Positions 52,591 to 62,067 of a stretch of 64,000 nt of DNA are shown in pieces. Source of the stretch: Metabacillus schmidteae (GTDB taxonomy: Bacteria; Bacillota; Bacilli; Bacillales; Bacillaceae). The notes beneath the pieces are model-generated. The model worked only from the letters and a program-made list of their open reading frames with translations. It did no database searches and had not been told where the DNA came from. The stretch's first letter is position 1. Each line of letters starts with the position of its first letter. The translations under genes were made by a program, and so were the position numbers. The stretch covers positions 1 to 64,000 of the forward strand of contig NZ_CAESCH010000003.1 of assembly GCF_903166545.1 (NCBI RefSeq), read 5' to 3'.

Positions 52591-52611
52591 TCCATACTTT
52601 CTTCAAACTTA
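52591..52611 (+). promoter_or_regulatory. Metal-island operator motif, copy 4
   Basis: TCCATACTTTCTTCAAACTT precedes the secreted Met-rich protein; TATTAT at about 52617 is a candidate -10. Confidence 0.6.
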
Positions 52612-52654
52612 TTATCTATTATTTCTTTGAATAAACAAAAAGGAGGTAATCTTG

Positions 52655-52876
52655 ATGAAAAAGAAAATTGCATTCGTTTCATCTTTTGCATTAGCAACAT
52701 TGCTTGTAGCAGGTCAGTTTACTTATGCAGAAAAACCAGACGGTATGATGAACGGTAACGGTATGTCGAAGATGATGGAAGCTATGAATTCTCCTGAAGG
52801 GCAAAAAATGATGAAAGCTTGCGAGAAATTTATGGAAACTAGTGATGATAGTGAAGTGAAAGACACATCATTGTAA
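52655..52876 (+). CDS. Secreted small Met-rich protein
   Basis: ATG 52655 follows AAAAGGAGGTAATC; TTG 52652 is too close. The 73-residue product has a clear signal peptide (ends TYA) and a mature region with many Met (DGMMNGNGMSKMMEAMNS) and one Cys. Met-rich exported peptides can bind Cu(I). The operator motif upstream ties it to the metal response. Function inferred. Confidence 0.65.
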   Translation: MKKKIAFVSSFALATLLVAGQFTYAEKPDGMMNGNGMSKMMEAMNSPEGQKMMKACEKFMETSDDSEVKDTSL

Positions 52877-52882
52877 AGACTA

Positions 52883-52913
52883 AAAGACCTTCTACTGAAG
52901 GTCTTTTCAACTA
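52883..52913 (+). terminator. Terminator
   Basis: AAAAGACCTTC pairs exactly with GAAGGTCTTTT; loop TACT. Confidence 0.8.
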
Positions 52914-52936
52914 ATTAGTAAAGGGGATAAAAAACT

Positions 52937-53191
52937 ATGGAATGGTTACTATATTTGTTATGTCCTTTAATGATGTTGTTCTGCATGAAGGGAATGTTTA
53001 CTGGAAGTAAAAAGGATTGTCATTCAAAACAAGTAAACAACTCAACAGACGACATGAAGTCATTGCAAATGCAAGTTCAAAATTTACAGGAGCAAAATAT
53101 GAAACTCATGGATGAGATGAAATCATTTAAACAAGCAAATATAATCTCTATTTCTAATAATAAGGATACTAATCAAAAAATCACATCCTAA
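52937..53191 (+). CDS. Small membrane protein with coiled-coil tail
   Basis: An AAAGGGGATAAA site precedes ATG. The N-terminal helix is Cys- and Met-rich (LLYLLCPLMMLFCMKGMFTG), a DUF2933-like start, followed by a heptad region (SLQMQVQNLQEQNMKLMDEM). Such proteins accompany copper operons in Firmicutes. Metal binding in the membrane segment is possible but unproven. Confidence 0.6.
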   Translation: MEWLLYLLCPLMMLFCMKGMFTGSKKDCHSKQVNNSTDDMKSLQMQVQNLQEQNMKLMDEMKSFKQANIISISNNKDTNQKITS

Positions 53192-53194
53192 TTG

Positions 53195-53220
53195 CAACCG
53201 AAATCTGGTTGCTTTTTCAT
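53195..53220 (+). terminator. Terminator
   Basis: GCAACC pairs exactly with GGTTGC around a 7-base loop, followed by TTTTTC. Confidence 0.75.
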
Positions 53221-53253
53221 ATTTAACCCCTTAACGTTTAAGGAGGAAGTTTT

Positions 53254-55155
53254 TTGTTGGCCTTTCGTAATTTTTTTACTTTATTAATATTTGCATTTTT
53301 AATTCAGTTTCTGATATCAGGATCATTAGGGTTTGCTCATTCTACCTTGCAACAAACATATCCAATAAAAGGGGACAAGCTATCTGAAAGCCCATCTTCG
53401 ATTGAAGTGTGGTTTCAGGATCCTGTTGTTATACATCCCGAGTCCATTCAGTTAGAGGATGCATCTGGAAATCATATTGATTTAGAAAAAACAGTGGTTG
53501 ATCCCGACAATAAATCTCATATAATTGCTAACCTAACTGAAAAATTACCAGCTGGTCATTATGTTGCAAGAATAAACGTAATCGCATTAGATGGTTTTGT
53601 CCTTCAAGAAGAATTGAATTTCCAGGTGGTAAAACAAAAGAATGAACAAAAGAAAGAGGAATTAAAAATACTTAAATATTCACCAGACGATGGTGAGATT
53701 GTCGAGGGTTCTCCTCAGAAAATGGATCTTTGGTTTAATCAGCCAACTGAAATAACTGCTATTGGTGTCTTTGATGACAACCAGCAATCAATTAGTACAA
53801 AAGAACCTTTCGTAGATCCTAATGACCCTAATCATATAATTATAGAGTTTGCTGAAGAGTTACAACAAGGAACATACCAAGTAACATGGTATGCACGTCC
53901 GAGCACTTTAGATGGTAAAAATCAACCAGATAATCTTGATGTTTTTTACTTTGCTGTAAATGAGTTTACACCAATAAAACAACTAAATGTAGGCGAACCA
54001 ACAAAATCCTTTTGGTTTGAGAGTATAGGATTTAAACAATTAGGTTACTGGTTACAATTTATAGGAATTACCATTCTATTTGGTAGTACATTCTTTCATT
54101 CAGTAATATTGAAAAAATACAATTCATTAAAATGGAATAAGCTTTCTTCTGTTTTATTGCTTTTTGTAATATTTGGTATCTCTATTATTTTTATAGAACA
54201 AAAGGGGGAATTAGAAAGCCTCTCATTAACACAATTTTTATCATTAAAGTTTGTATGGATACCTATATTGCAAATTGTCCTATTGTTAACTGGACTACTG
54301 TTTAAAAAAGCTAAATTATTTCTTTATGGAATTGCACTATTATTAATGACATTTATAACCGGGCATGCTGCTTATCCTCGTTATGGTGGTAATTTATCAG
54401 TCATTGTTAATGCAGTACATTTATTAGCAGCATCGATTTGGATTGGAGGATTATTTGCAATCATCACCGTTCCCAAAAAAGAAGAAATAAAGGAATTACT
54501 AAAAGATGCTCTTCCGAATTACTCGAAATGGGCACTTATAAGTCTAGTGGTCATTATTGTTACTGGATTATATATGACAAATCAATATGTCCCTTCTTTT
54601 TCAATTAGTAGTTTCATCAAAAGTGAGTGGGGAAAGGCAATCGCGGTAAAGATTTTAGCAACTCTTATCATACTGATTGTTGGATTTTTTCAAAGAAAGA
54701 AGATAAAAAAATTAACAACAAAAGCTTTAAATACAGTTATTAATCGAGCAAGAGTAGAACTTGTTTATGCAGCACTTATTATATTGTTTGCATCCTTATT
54801 AGTTGTTTCAACACCAGGAGCAGCTGAGCAAGGTGTTTATCCTTCTTCAATAGAAAAAGAAAATATCGAGTTAAATGTAAACTTTACTCCTTTGCATCCT
54901 GGATTAAATGTTTTATCAATGAATTTCAGTGGTGAAGAGGTGGAGAACGTTGAAGTTACATTGTCGATGCTGCCAAATTACAATGTAACCTACAAGGCAT
55001 TCAAAATAGAAGATGGAGTATTTAAAATCACAGGGAATCTTCTCCATGCTGCTGGAACAATGGGTATGAATGTAAAAGCAATAAATGCGAATGGAGAAGA
55101 AATAGAGTTTCCTTTTGAAATTGTTATCCCAGGGGAAACGAGATTTAATGAATAA
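53254..55155 (+). CDS. CopC-CopD fusion protein (YcnJ-like copper import/resistance)
   Basis: A 633-residue protein, TTG start after AGGAGGAAG. After a signal segment, a CopC domain begins at the processed His (AHSTLQQTYPIKGDKLSESP), and a second CopC-like unit follows (LKYSPDDGEIVEGSPQKMDL), so CopC appears duplicated. Eight CopD-type transmembrane helices follow (about residues 260-525), including GHAAYPRYGG and NAVHLLAASIWIGG. The C-terminal domain is beta-rich. YcnJ-like proteins take up or chelate copper. No operator motif is visible directly upstream. Confidence 0.9.
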   Translation: MLAFRNFFTLLIFAFLIQFLISGSLGFAHSTLQQTYPIKGDKLSESPSSIEVWFQDPVVIHPESIQLEDASGNHIDLEKTVVDPDNKSHIIANLTEKLPAGHYVARINVIALDGFVLQEELNFQVVKQKNEQKKEELKILKYSPDDGEIVEGSPQKMDLWFNQPTEITAIGVFDDNQQSISTKEPFVDPNDPNHIIIEFAEELQQGTYQVTWYARPSTLDGKNQPDNLDVFYFAVNEFTPIKQLNVGEPTKSFWFESIGFKQLGYWLQFIGITILFGSTFFHSVILKKYNSLKWNKLSSVLLLFVIFGISIIFIEQKGELESLSLTQFLSLKFVWIPILQIVLLLTGLLFKKAKLFLYGIALLLMTFITGHAAYPRYGGNLSVIVNAVHLLAASIWIGGLFAIITVPKKEEIKELLKDALPNYSKWALISLVVIIVTGLYMTNQYVPSFSISSFIKSEWGKAIAVKILATLIILIVGFFQRKKIKKLTTKALNTVINRARVELVYAALIILFASLLVVSTPGAAEQGVYPSSIEKENIELNVNFTPLHPGLNVLSMNFSGEEVENVEVTLSMLPNYNVTYKAFKIEDGVFKITGNLLHAAGTMGMNVKAINANGEEIEFPFEIVIPGETRFNE

Positions 55156-55198
55156 TGGAAAGAAAGTTCAATTTTATGACGATGGTTTCGCCTCGACT

Positions 55199-55232
55199 AT
55201 AAAACGCCCAGGGATACTTGGAGCGTTTTTAT
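55199..55232 (+). terminator. Terminator after copC-copD
   Basis: AAAACGCCCA pairs imperfectly with TGGAGCGTTTT, followed by TATTTTTG. Confidence 0.6.
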
Positions 55233-55283
55233 TTTTGTTCAATTAGGGTTTTTAGAATTGGATAATTCCAATTCTTTTTTATT

Positions 55284-55354
55284 CACTTCATTCAAATAAA
55301 TATTTGAATGAAGTGAGGGAAAGGGGTATACTATATTCAAATGGATATTTGAAT
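55284..55354 (+). promoter_or_regulatory. CadC operators: one 32-bp palindrome and a second shorter copy
   Basis: At 55284-55315, CACTTCATTCAAATA and its exact complement flank AA: perfect 15-bp arms. At 55335-55354 ATTCAAAT and ATTTGAAT flank GGAT. The ATTCAAATA...TATTTGAAT core is the type bound by ArsR/CadC-family sensors. Both lie before cadC, so the operon should be derepressed by Cd, Zn or Pb. Confidence 0.8.
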
Positions 55355-55372
55355 GAAAATGGAGTGATGATA

Positions 55373-55741
55373 ATGAGCAATAAAGATACTTGTGATATTT
55401 ATTGTTATGACGAAGAAAAAGTCAATCGAATACAAGGTGAACTACAAAAAGAAGACCTTTCTAGTGTTGCTCAACTATTTAAAGCAATTGCAGACGAAAA
55501 CAGGGCAAAAATTACCTATGCCTTATGTCAGGATGGGGAGTTATGCGTATGTGATGTTGCCAATATCATTGGTTCTTCTATTGCAACAGCATCCCACCAC
55601 TTACGAACCCTTCATAAACAAGGGGTTGTGAAATACCGAAAAGAAGGAAAGCTCGCATTTTATTCTTTAGATGATGAACACATTAAGCAATTAATCTTAA
55701 TCGCATTAGCACATAAAAAAGAGGTGAAAATTAATGTCTGA
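55373..55741 (+). CDS. cadC: CadC-type ArsR-family metal sensor
   Basis: ATG 55373 ([20 protein letters not shown]) has GGAGTGATG upstream; the longer frame from 55304 covers the operator and is rejected. The 122-residue protein has the CadC Cys pair near the N-terminus (CDIYC), the winged helix with [20 protein letters not shown] (alpha5 Cys pair and recognition helix), and ends with a helix for dimerisation. Those Cys form the Cd/Pb site. It should repress cadCA until metal binds. Confidence 0.93.
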   Translation: MSNKDTCDIYCYDEEKVNRIQGELQKEDLSSVAQLFKAIADENRAKITYALCQDGELCVCDVANIIGSSIATASHHLRTLHKQGVVKYRKEGKLAFYSLDDEHIKQLILIALAHKKEVKINV

Positions 55742-57872
55742 TCAACAAACAAGACTATCTGAACAAGAAATGAAAATCTATCGTGTTCAAGGATTTACTT
55801 GTGCAAACTGTGCAGCGAAATTTGAAAACAACGTTAAACAATTACCCGGTGTTCAGGAAGCAAAAGTAAATTTTGGAGCATCTAAAATTACGGTTCAAGG
55901 AAATACAACGATTGAGGAATTAGAGAAAGCTGGGGCTTTTGAAAATTTAAAGATTCGTGATGAAAATGAACAAAGAATTGAGCGTGTTCCTTTCTGGAAG
56001 CAAAAAGAAAACATTAAAGTCTATATTTCGGCTATTTTACTTGTCATTAGTTGGTTTTTAGGAAACCAATACGGAGAAGAACATATTCTTCCTACGATTG
56101 GATATGCAGCAGCCATTTTAATTGGCGGGTATTCACTATTCATTAAAGGTTTGAAAAACCTACTTCGCTTCAACTTCGATATGAATACACTTATGACTGT
56201 TGCGATTTTAGGTGCGGCTGCCATTGGTGAATGGGGCGAAGGAGCAACGGTTGTGATCTTGTTTGCAATTAGTGAAGCATTAGAGCGTTATTCGATGGAT
56301 AAAGCTCGTCAATCCATTGAATCATTGATGGATATTGCTCCAAAAGAGGCATTAATTCGTCGTGGAAATGAAGAAATGATGGTACACGTTGAAGATATTC
56401 AAATCGGGGATATTATGATCGTGAAGCCTGGGCAGAAATTAGCAATGGATGGGAAAGTTGTTAAAGGAACATCAACTTTAAATCAAGCTGCCATTACAGG
56501 TGAGAGCGTACCAGTAACGAGAACGATTGATGATGAAGTTTTTGCAGGAACATTAAATGAAGAAGGGTTGCTAGAAGTTAAAGTAACAAAGCGTGTCGAA
56601 GATACGACGTTATCTAAAATCATTCACCTTGTTGAAGAAGCCCAAGCAGAGCGAGCGCCATCTCAGGCGTTTGTGGACCGTTTCGCAAAATACTACACAC
56701 CAGGCATTATTATTTTGGCTCTTTTATTAGCTGTAATCCCACCATTATTTATGGGGGCAGATTGGAGTGAATGGATTTACCGCGGTTTAGCTGTATTAGT
56801 GGTCGGCTGTCCTTGTGCATTGGTCATTTCAACACCTGTATCGATTGTTACAGCGATTGGAAATGCTGCGAGAAACGGTGTCTTGATTAAAGGTGGAATC
56901 CATTTAGAAGAAACAGGAACTTTAAAAGTTATTGCTTTTGATAAAACAGGTACGCTTACAAAAGGTGTTCCAGCTGTAACAGATGTAGTGACATATGGTG
57001 GTAATGAAAATGAGTTGATGACCATTACAGCAGCCATCGAAAAAGGCTCACAGCATCCACTTGCTTCAGCAATTATGAGAAAAGCAGAAGAAAACGGATT
57101 GAAATTTAATGATGTGTCTGTTGAAGAATTCCAATCCATTACAGGTAAAGGTGTAAAAGCAAGAATAAATAATGAAATGTACTATGTAGGCAGTCCAAAC
57201 CTATTTGAAGAAATTTTATTAAATGGTATTAAAACAGAAATTAAAGGACAAATTACAACCCTCCAAACACAAGGAAAAACAGTAATGGTTTTAGGAACAG
57301 AAAACGAGATCTTATCTTTAATTGCTGTAGCTGATGAAATGAGGGAATCATCAAAAGAGGTTATTCGTAAACTTCATCAAGTTGGAATTGAAAAAACGGT
57401 TATGCTAACAGGAGATAACCAACGAACAGCAGAAGCGATAGGAAAAGAAGTTGGCGTTTCCAATATTAAAGCCGATTTACTTCCAGAAGATAAATTGAAT
57501 TTTATAAAAGAACTTCGTGGTAAGCATCAAAGTGTGGCAATGGTCGGGGATGGAGTAAACGATGCACCAGCACTTGCAGCTTCGACGGTTGGTGTTGCGA
57601 TGGGTGGTGCTGGAACCGACACAGCATTAGAAACGGCTGATATTGCTTTAATGTCCGATGATTTAAGCAAATTACCATATACAATTAAATTAAGTCGTAA
57701 GGCTTTGGCGATCATCAAGCAAAACATTACCTTTTCTTTAGCTATTAAGGCAGTTGCTTTATTACTCATTGTTCCTGGATGGTTAACTTTATGGTTAGCG
57801 ATTTTTGCAGACATGGGAGCAACATTAATAGTTACTCTAAATAGCTTACGACTATTGAAAGTTAAAGAATAA
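55734..57872 (+). CDS. cadA: Cadmium/zinc-exporting P1B-type ATPase CadA
   Basis: A 712-residue protein overlapping cadC by eight bases. One N-terminal metal domain ([15 protein letters not shown]), [17 protein letters not shown] with [20 protein letters not shown] and [15 protein letters not shown] are all present, as in CadA of Gram-positive plasmids. It exports Cd(II), Zn(II) and Pb(II). A terminator follows. Confidence 0.97.
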   Translation: MSDQQTRLSEQEMKIYRVQGFTCANCAAKFENNVKQLPGVQEAKVNFGASKITVQGNTTIEELEKAGAFENLKIRDENEQRIERVPFWKQKENIKVYISAILLVISWFLGNQYGEEHILPTIGYAAAILIGGYSLFIKGLKNLLRFNFDMNTLMTVAILGAAAIGEWGEGATVVILFAISEALERYSMDKARQSIESLMDIAPKEALIRRGNEEMMVHVEDIQIGDIMIVKPGQKLAMDGKVVKGTSTLNQAAITGESVPVTRTIDDEVFAGTLNEEGLLEVKVTKRVEDTTLSKIIHLVEEAQAERAPSQAFVDRFAKYYTPGIIILALLLAVIPPLFMGADWSEWIYRGLAVLVVGCPCALVISTPVSIVTAIGNAARNGVLIKGGIHLEETGTLKVIAFDKTGTLTKGVPAVTDVVTYGGNENELMTITAAIEKGSQHPLASAIMRKAEENGLKFNDVSVEEFQSITGKGVKARINNEMYYVGSPNLFEEILLNGIKTEIKGQITTLQTQGKTVMVLGTENEILSLIAVADEMRESSKEVIRKLHQVGIEKTVMLTGDNQRTAEAIGKEVGVSNIKADLLPEDKLNFIKELRGKHQSVAMVGDGVNDAPALAASTVGVAMGGAGTDTALETADIALMSDDLSKLPYTIKLSRKALAIIKQNITFSLAIKAVALLLIVPGWLTLWLAIFADMGATLIVTLNSLRLLKVKE

Positions 57873-57880
57873 AATGTTTA

Positions 57881-57920
57881 AGCCGATTTCTCTTAACGTA
57901 AGGAAAATCGGCTTTTTCTA
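57881..57920 (+). terminator. Terminator after cadA
   Basis: AAGCCGATTT pairs exactly with AAATCGGCTT, followed by TTTCT. Confidence 0.85.
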
Positions 57921-58206
57921 TGTAAAAAATCGCTTAGCGTACAAAATTCGCGTTAATTGCTCTGGACCCCATATAGTCCCATCCTCAAAAAAATGGCTTT
58001 TACATAAGTACATTTTTGTAAAATTATATTTGAACAACATTGACTTTTCTGAATATTTGTGGATAATAATTATAGTTAAATAGTTTGTATGTTGAGCACT
58101 TACGAGTGTAACTGCAGCTCCATCTATACCAGTAGCAATAATCTTACTCCTGTTAGCAATTTTATTAAGAATTATCAGCATAAAAATATTGACGGGAGAG
58201 ATGTCT

Positions 58207-58320
58207 ATGAAAAAATTACCAAGTCTTCTATACGTAAAATTCCTTATATCTGTTGTAACGGAAACAGTTTGGACAGGATTAGCTGGTATCGCTGTAAGTG
58301 CTGAGTATATGAGCGAATAA
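58207..58320 (+). CDS. 37-aa hydrophobic peptide; possible 3' end of a longer gene
   Basis: GGGAGAG is six to seven bases before ATG 58207. The product (LLYVKFLISVVTETVWTGLA) has one hydrophobic helix. The same frame is open upstream to about 58095 and encodes another hydrophobic segment (IPVAIILLLLAILLRIISI) without a start, so this may be the end of a truncated membrane protein. The rest of 57921-58094 shows no gene. Confidence 0.35.
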   Translation: MKKLPSLLYVKFLISVVTETVWTGLAGIAVSAEYMSE

Positions 58321-58325
58321 GTTTT

Positions 58326-58353
58326 AAAAAGTCGTCATTTGACCACTTTTTTT
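58326..58353 (+). terminator. Terminator
   Basis: AAAAGTCGTC pairs with GACCACTTTT with one mismatch, loop ATTT, followed by a T-run. Confidence 0.7.
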
Positions 58354-58477
58354 GTTTCCATTTTTAGAAGCGCATTATCTAAGGAAAAGGGTTTGTTATT
58401 AAAGTAAAAGATTGCAAGGAAAAGATGAAGGGTATCTTTGTCAAGGCATATACTTAAACATTCGGATGTTTTGGTTG

Positions 58478-58511
58478 AAGAAAAGCTTTCTCTTTTAGGA
58501 AAGCTTTTCTT
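58478..58511. repeat. Strong inverted repeat in the 58.3-58.6 kb gap
   Basis: AAGAAAAGCTTTC pairs exactly (13 bp) with GAAAGCTTTTCTT around an 8-base loop. It may be a terminator (TTCTT tail) or operator. The remaining gap has no supported gene. Confidence 0.55.
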
Positions 58512-58645
58512 ATTATCCACAAGATTTAGTTCGAAAAAGTGTACTTTTCCAACGCTTTAATATAAATTACATGAGCCACACTATTAATTTTATAGTTATA
58601 TGGTAATATATACTAAAAAAGCAAAAAAATGCGTGGGTGAGATTT

Positions 58646-60118
58646 TTGAAAAAACCAATGGATTTAAACTCTTTAGTAAGCAGTTATAACTTTTTATCAA
58701 AAGAGACTTTTGATGAACTACTGAGATTTTTCGATTTTGATTTAAGAAAAGATGAAATTGAACAAATTTCAAAGTTTATAGATAACTTAACAATTGAAAA
58801 TAAATATTTTGGGTACTTTTATTTGGGTTACAAGATACCTCAAATAGACAAAGAATTTGATTTACTTAGATTTGGAGAAAACTATATCTTAAATGTTGAA
58901 ATAAAATCTATCTTAAAAGTAGATGCTGCAAAGGAACAACTAATTAAGAATAGGTATTATTTAGCTTCCTTAGGCAAGAAAATAAAGTCATTTACTTATG
59001 TCGCAGAACATAACAGTCTTTATCAACTAGATGATGATGAAAACTTTCAACAAATAGAATTTGATGTATTTGAAAAACTTTTGACTAGTCAAAAATTGGA
59101 GCACCATTCAAATTTAGATGACTTATTTGATCCATCTGATTATCTAGTATCCCCCTTCAATGATAGTGAAAGGTTCAATAGTGGTTCTTACTTTTTGACT
59201 AAACAACAACAGGAGTTTAAAGATGCTATATTAAATAGTTCCGCAAAATTTACAATTATAGAGGGTCTACCAGGAACCGGAAAGACATTAATGCTCTACG
59301 ATTTAGCAAAAGAATTTAATAAGAATCATGATATTGTAGTTATTCACACGGGCACCTTAAATACGGGGCATTTGATATTGAATCAACAATATAAATGGAA
59401 CATCATTCCTATTAAAGCGTGTAAAGGGATTGAGCAAATAAAACCACAATTTATTTTTGTTGATGAGACTCAAAGAATGAGACCTTCACAACTTGACTAT
59501 CTTATTAGATATGTAATAGAAAATGATATATTCTGCATTTTCTCGATTGATCCAAGGCAAATTCTCTCTCTTCAAGAATGGAATTACGATAATAAACGTA
59601 CACTCATGACCTTGGAAGATAGTGAAGTATATAAATTAAGTAAAAAGATTAGAACAAATAAAGAGCTTGGAGCTTTTATTAAAGGTTTATTTAACTTAAA
59701 TCATATGAAGTATTGCAATAACACCGATAATATATCTATTCACTACTTTGATGATATTAATCGAGCTAGAGGATTTGCAGAAGGATTGGAAATAGAAGGA
59801 TGGCAGGTTATCGACTATACAGGAGAAAATTGGAATGGGCATTTAATCGAAAAGATGAGACTATACAGAGGATTAAATGCGCATGGTGTTCTGGGGCAAG
59901 AGTTTGATAAGGTTCTTGTTTTAGTAGGATCTACTTTTTACTTTGGTGAAGATGGTGGTCTTGCTGTAAGAGGAAAAAATTATTATGATCCGGAACGTAT
60001 GTTTTATCAATCAGTTACCCGTGCAAGAAAACAAATCATGTTGCTTATTGTAAATAATCCAGAATTCATGACTAAGCTCATTAATGCACTGAATAACAAG
60101 AAAAAGCAAATGTCTTAA
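58646..60118 (+). CDS. Nuclease-helicase fusion (PD-(D/E)xK N-terminus, DUF2075-like SF1 ATPase)
   Basis: TTG 58646 follows GGGTGAG; GTG 58637 is the alternative. The ~490-residue protein starts with a nuclease-like domain (EFDLLRFGENYILNVEIKSI, an E/D...ExK pattern, residues ~72-95). The ATPase has Walker A EGLPGTGKTLMLYDLA (about 217), FVDETQRMRPSQLDYL (Walker B/DExQ) and a C-terminal motif SVTRARKQIMLLIV. The order matches DUF2075/UvrD-like proteins in predicted defence or DNA-processing islands. No partner gene is adjacent. Function by family is inferred. Confidence 0.7.
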   Translation: MKKPMDLNSLVSSYNFLSKETFDELLRFFDFDLRKDEIEQISKFIDNLTIENKYFGYFYLGYKIPQIDKEFDLLRFGENYILNVEIKSILKVDAAKEQLIKNRYYLASLGKKIKSFTYVAEHNSLYQLDDDENFQQIEFDVFEKLLTSQKLEHHSNLDDLFDPSDYLVSPFNDSERFNSGSYFLTKQQQEFKDAILNSSAKFTIIEGLPGTGKTLMLYDLAKEFNKNHDIVVIHTGTLNTGHLILNQQYKWNIIPIKACKGIEQIKPQFIFVDETQRMRPSQLDYLIRYVIENDIFCIFSIDPRQILSLQEWNYDNKRTLMTLEDSEVYKLSKKIRTNKELGAFIKGLFNLNHMKYCNNTDNISIHYFDDINRARGFAEGLEIEGWQVIDYTGENWNGHLIEKMRLYRGLNAHGVLGQEFDKVLVLVGSTFYFGEDGGLAVRGKNYYDPERMFYQSVTRARKQIMLLIVNNPEFMTKLINALNNKKKQMS

Positions 60119-60253
60119 TAAAAATTACAGAGTTTTCTTCAACTAAAGGTTAGCTTTAGTCTAAGATTAACCTTCAACAATCTAAGCGCGAGTGTTGAAG
60201 GTCTAATTAAAATTCTAAATTGAAACTTTAGCAGTTGAATATAATAGTAATCA

Positions 60254-60330
60254 GTTTTTAAAAAAAGAGGGAGGAAACTCCCTATTTTCCTCAGAATATA
60301 ACTTCGTGTAAAATCTCTGTTTTATGAATT
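60254..60330. repeat. Direct repeat flanking the DUF4062 segment, left copy
   Basis: It includes GAGGGAGGAAACTCCCT (a GGGAG/CTCCC hairpin with GAAA loop) and AACTTCGTGTAAAATCTCTG. A second copy in the same orientation occurs at 63856-63935, about 3.6 kb on. The surrounding bases are unrelated between the copies, so the repeat has defined limits of about 75 bp. Confidence 0.65.
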
Positions 60331-60462
60331 GAACATTTTAACGCCAAACCATGAAGAATCCTGTGTTTCTTAGTGGGGGAAATGGAAACTACCAGCAAAA
60401 CTCAAATGCAAATAGCCTAGAAAAAATATATCTAATGCTAAAGATTTTATAGAAAATAAAAA

Positions 60463-60690
60463 GATATAGTTAAGACCCATAACTTAGATTTAGCAGGTTA
60501 TCAGGAATTTAAGCAGAGAGACCAAGATTTAAAAATTGGAGACAACATTTACGACCATCTTGACAAAATCTCATTTTTTATTTGTAGGTTCAAGTATTGG
60601 AACAATGAGATTGTTCTTGAGGAATGGATTAGAAGGCAAATAAGGTTATTAAGAATTGATTTAAACAATGTACTCGAGAAAAAATGGTAG
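60463..60690 (+). pseudogene. Remnant of an unknown protein gene
   Basis: A 75-codon frame without a start codon ends at TAG 60690. Its sequence is protein-like (KIGDNIYDHLDKISFFICRF; NEIVLEEWIRRQIRLLRIDL), with amphipathic helices. Probably the 3' end of a deleted gene just inside the left direct repeat. The rest of 60119-60800 shows only inverted-repeat fragments. Confidence 0.4.
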
Positions 60691-60813
60691 TATTTGGATT
60701 GTTGGTGAGGTAAATGAAAAAAAGGAAAAAGGTTTTATCTAAAGCCTTATACTTATAATAGGGATAAATATACTGATAACTAAGAGATCCTTTTGAACTA
60801 ACAGGTGCGTTAG

Positions 60814-60843
60814 TTGAATGAAAAACAATTGGCTCTTTATAAT
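60814..60843 (+). promoter_or_regulatory. Sigma-A type promoter
   Basis: TTGAAT (60814-60819) and TATAAT (60838-60843) with an 18-base spacer, about 30 bases before the start of the next gene. Confidence 0.6.
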
Positions 60844-60872
60844 ATGATTTATTTCAAGGGGAGAGAGTGCTT

Positions 60873-61703
60873 TTGAATGAAGAAAAAAGAAAAAATCTAA
60901 AAGAAACTGGCAAAGGACTTACTCTAGAAACCGCTTTAAGTGTTGGTAGTGATACTGCAGCTGAAATTGCTAAAAATTCTATAACAAGTGTGATAGGAGA
61001 TATCTTGGTAGATACAGCAGGTTCACTTATCCCTGGCGTTTCAGGTGCGGTTCAAAATTATAAACGTAATCGCTTTGAAAGAAACATAACAACTTTTACT
61101 GAGTATTTATACACCAAGATAGAAGACATACGTGTTAATTTAGAGCATAAATCAGATGAACAAAAAGAAAAGATTGATCAACTCTTTCATTATGTAATGG
61201 ACTATGTCATTGATGAGCAACAAGAAGACAAAATTGAGTACATGGTCAATGGATTTGTAAACATCACAGATCACGAACAAGTGTCGGATGATTTTATCCT
61301 AACGTATTATGATGTGCTTAAAGAGCTCAGAATGGTTGATATTTCCGTTTTAAGGCTTATGTACTCCTCACGGTTTATGTTTGACCAAGAAACCCGGGAA
61401 ACGTTTCATGATGTAATGGAAATGCATGGTATAAGTTACGAACAATATGAATCGGTCAGAAGAAATTTATTAAGGGTTGGGCTACTAACAACAAAAACAG
61501 ATTTAAGCATTACAGATGATCTTAATGAAATCGCGAAGAGGTTTAAAGAATTATACACATACCTTGATAAGTTAACAAACCCAAGACATAAAGGATCATT
61601 ACCTAAGTTAAAAGAACCAAAAATGAAGTCAAAAGAAAATTTCGAGATGTCCAAGTTTGGGCGAGATTTTGTTGAGTTTTTCTTAGGTTTGGATAAAGAA
61701 TAA
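60873..61703 (+). CDS. Unknown 276-aa protein with glycine-rich hydrophobic segment
   Basis: TTG 60873 has GGGGAGAGAG about eight bases upstream; GTG 60867 is too close to it. Residues ~20-60 are a weakly hydrophobic, Gly/Ala-rich region (SVIGDILVDTAGSLIPGVSG), as in some membrane-acting effectors; the rest is helical (FTEYLYTKIEDIRVNLEHKS) with a charged C-terminus. It has its own promoter inside the direct-repeat-flanked segment, next to a DUF4062 operon. Not recognised; a defence role is conjecture from context. Confidence 0.55.
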   Translation: MNEEKRKNLKETGKGLTLETALSVGSDTAAEIAKNSITSVIGDILVDTAGSLIPGVSGAVQNYKRNRFERNITTFTEYLYTKIEDIRVNLEHKSDEQKEKIDQLFHYVMDYVIDEQQEDKIEYMVNGFVNITDHEQVSDDFILTYYDVLKELRMVDISVLRLMYSSRFMFDQETRETFHDVMEMHGISYEQYESVRRNLLRVGLLTTKTDLSITDDLNEIAKRFKELYTYLDKLTNPRHKGSLPKLKEPKMKSKENFEMSKFGRDFVEFFLGLDKE

Positions 61704-61851
61704 GTCATCTTAGCTCCTCATAGGACAAGCTTATCACCTCATACATTGCCATGAATTGATTTAGAATTGGCAAAGCAACTAAAATTCGTCTATCACCCAA
61801 GCAGTATTGGATGAGGAGAAAGTAAAACAGTTATAACAAAAGATCCTCAAT

Positions 61852-61899
61852 AACAATGGCCACTGATCCTATGCAGAAGGAACAGTGGCCATTATTGTT
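61852..61899. terminator. Bidirectional terminator-like hairpin
   Basis: AACAATGGCCACTG pairs with CAGTGGCCATTATTGTT (two-base bulge) around a 17-base loop. It lies in the 360-bp gap, which otherwise contains no gene. Confidence 0.7.
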
Positions 61900-62030
61900 G
61901 AAGTAAAGGAGCAGTAATGTGGAATAAGCAAGTCGTAGATGCGTAGAAGACCCTTACTGTGCAATATACAATTTCTTTTTTAGAGGACTTCGAGAAGGGT
62001 TACAAAAAATGAATGGAAAAATTAAGAAAA

Positions 62031-62039
62031 ATGGTATAA
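62031..62039 (+). promoter_or_regulatory. Extended -10 promoter of the DUF4062 operon
   Basis: TGGTATAAT is a full extended -10. The leader of about 30 bases carries AGGGGGTG. Confidence 0.55.
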
Positions 62040-62067
62040 TTGAATTTGGAATCGTTATATTCAGGGG

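Noticed and set aside
57874..58181. Overlapping ORFs after cadA
   Set aside because: They cover the cadA terminator and AT-rich sequence, with no ribosome binding sites.
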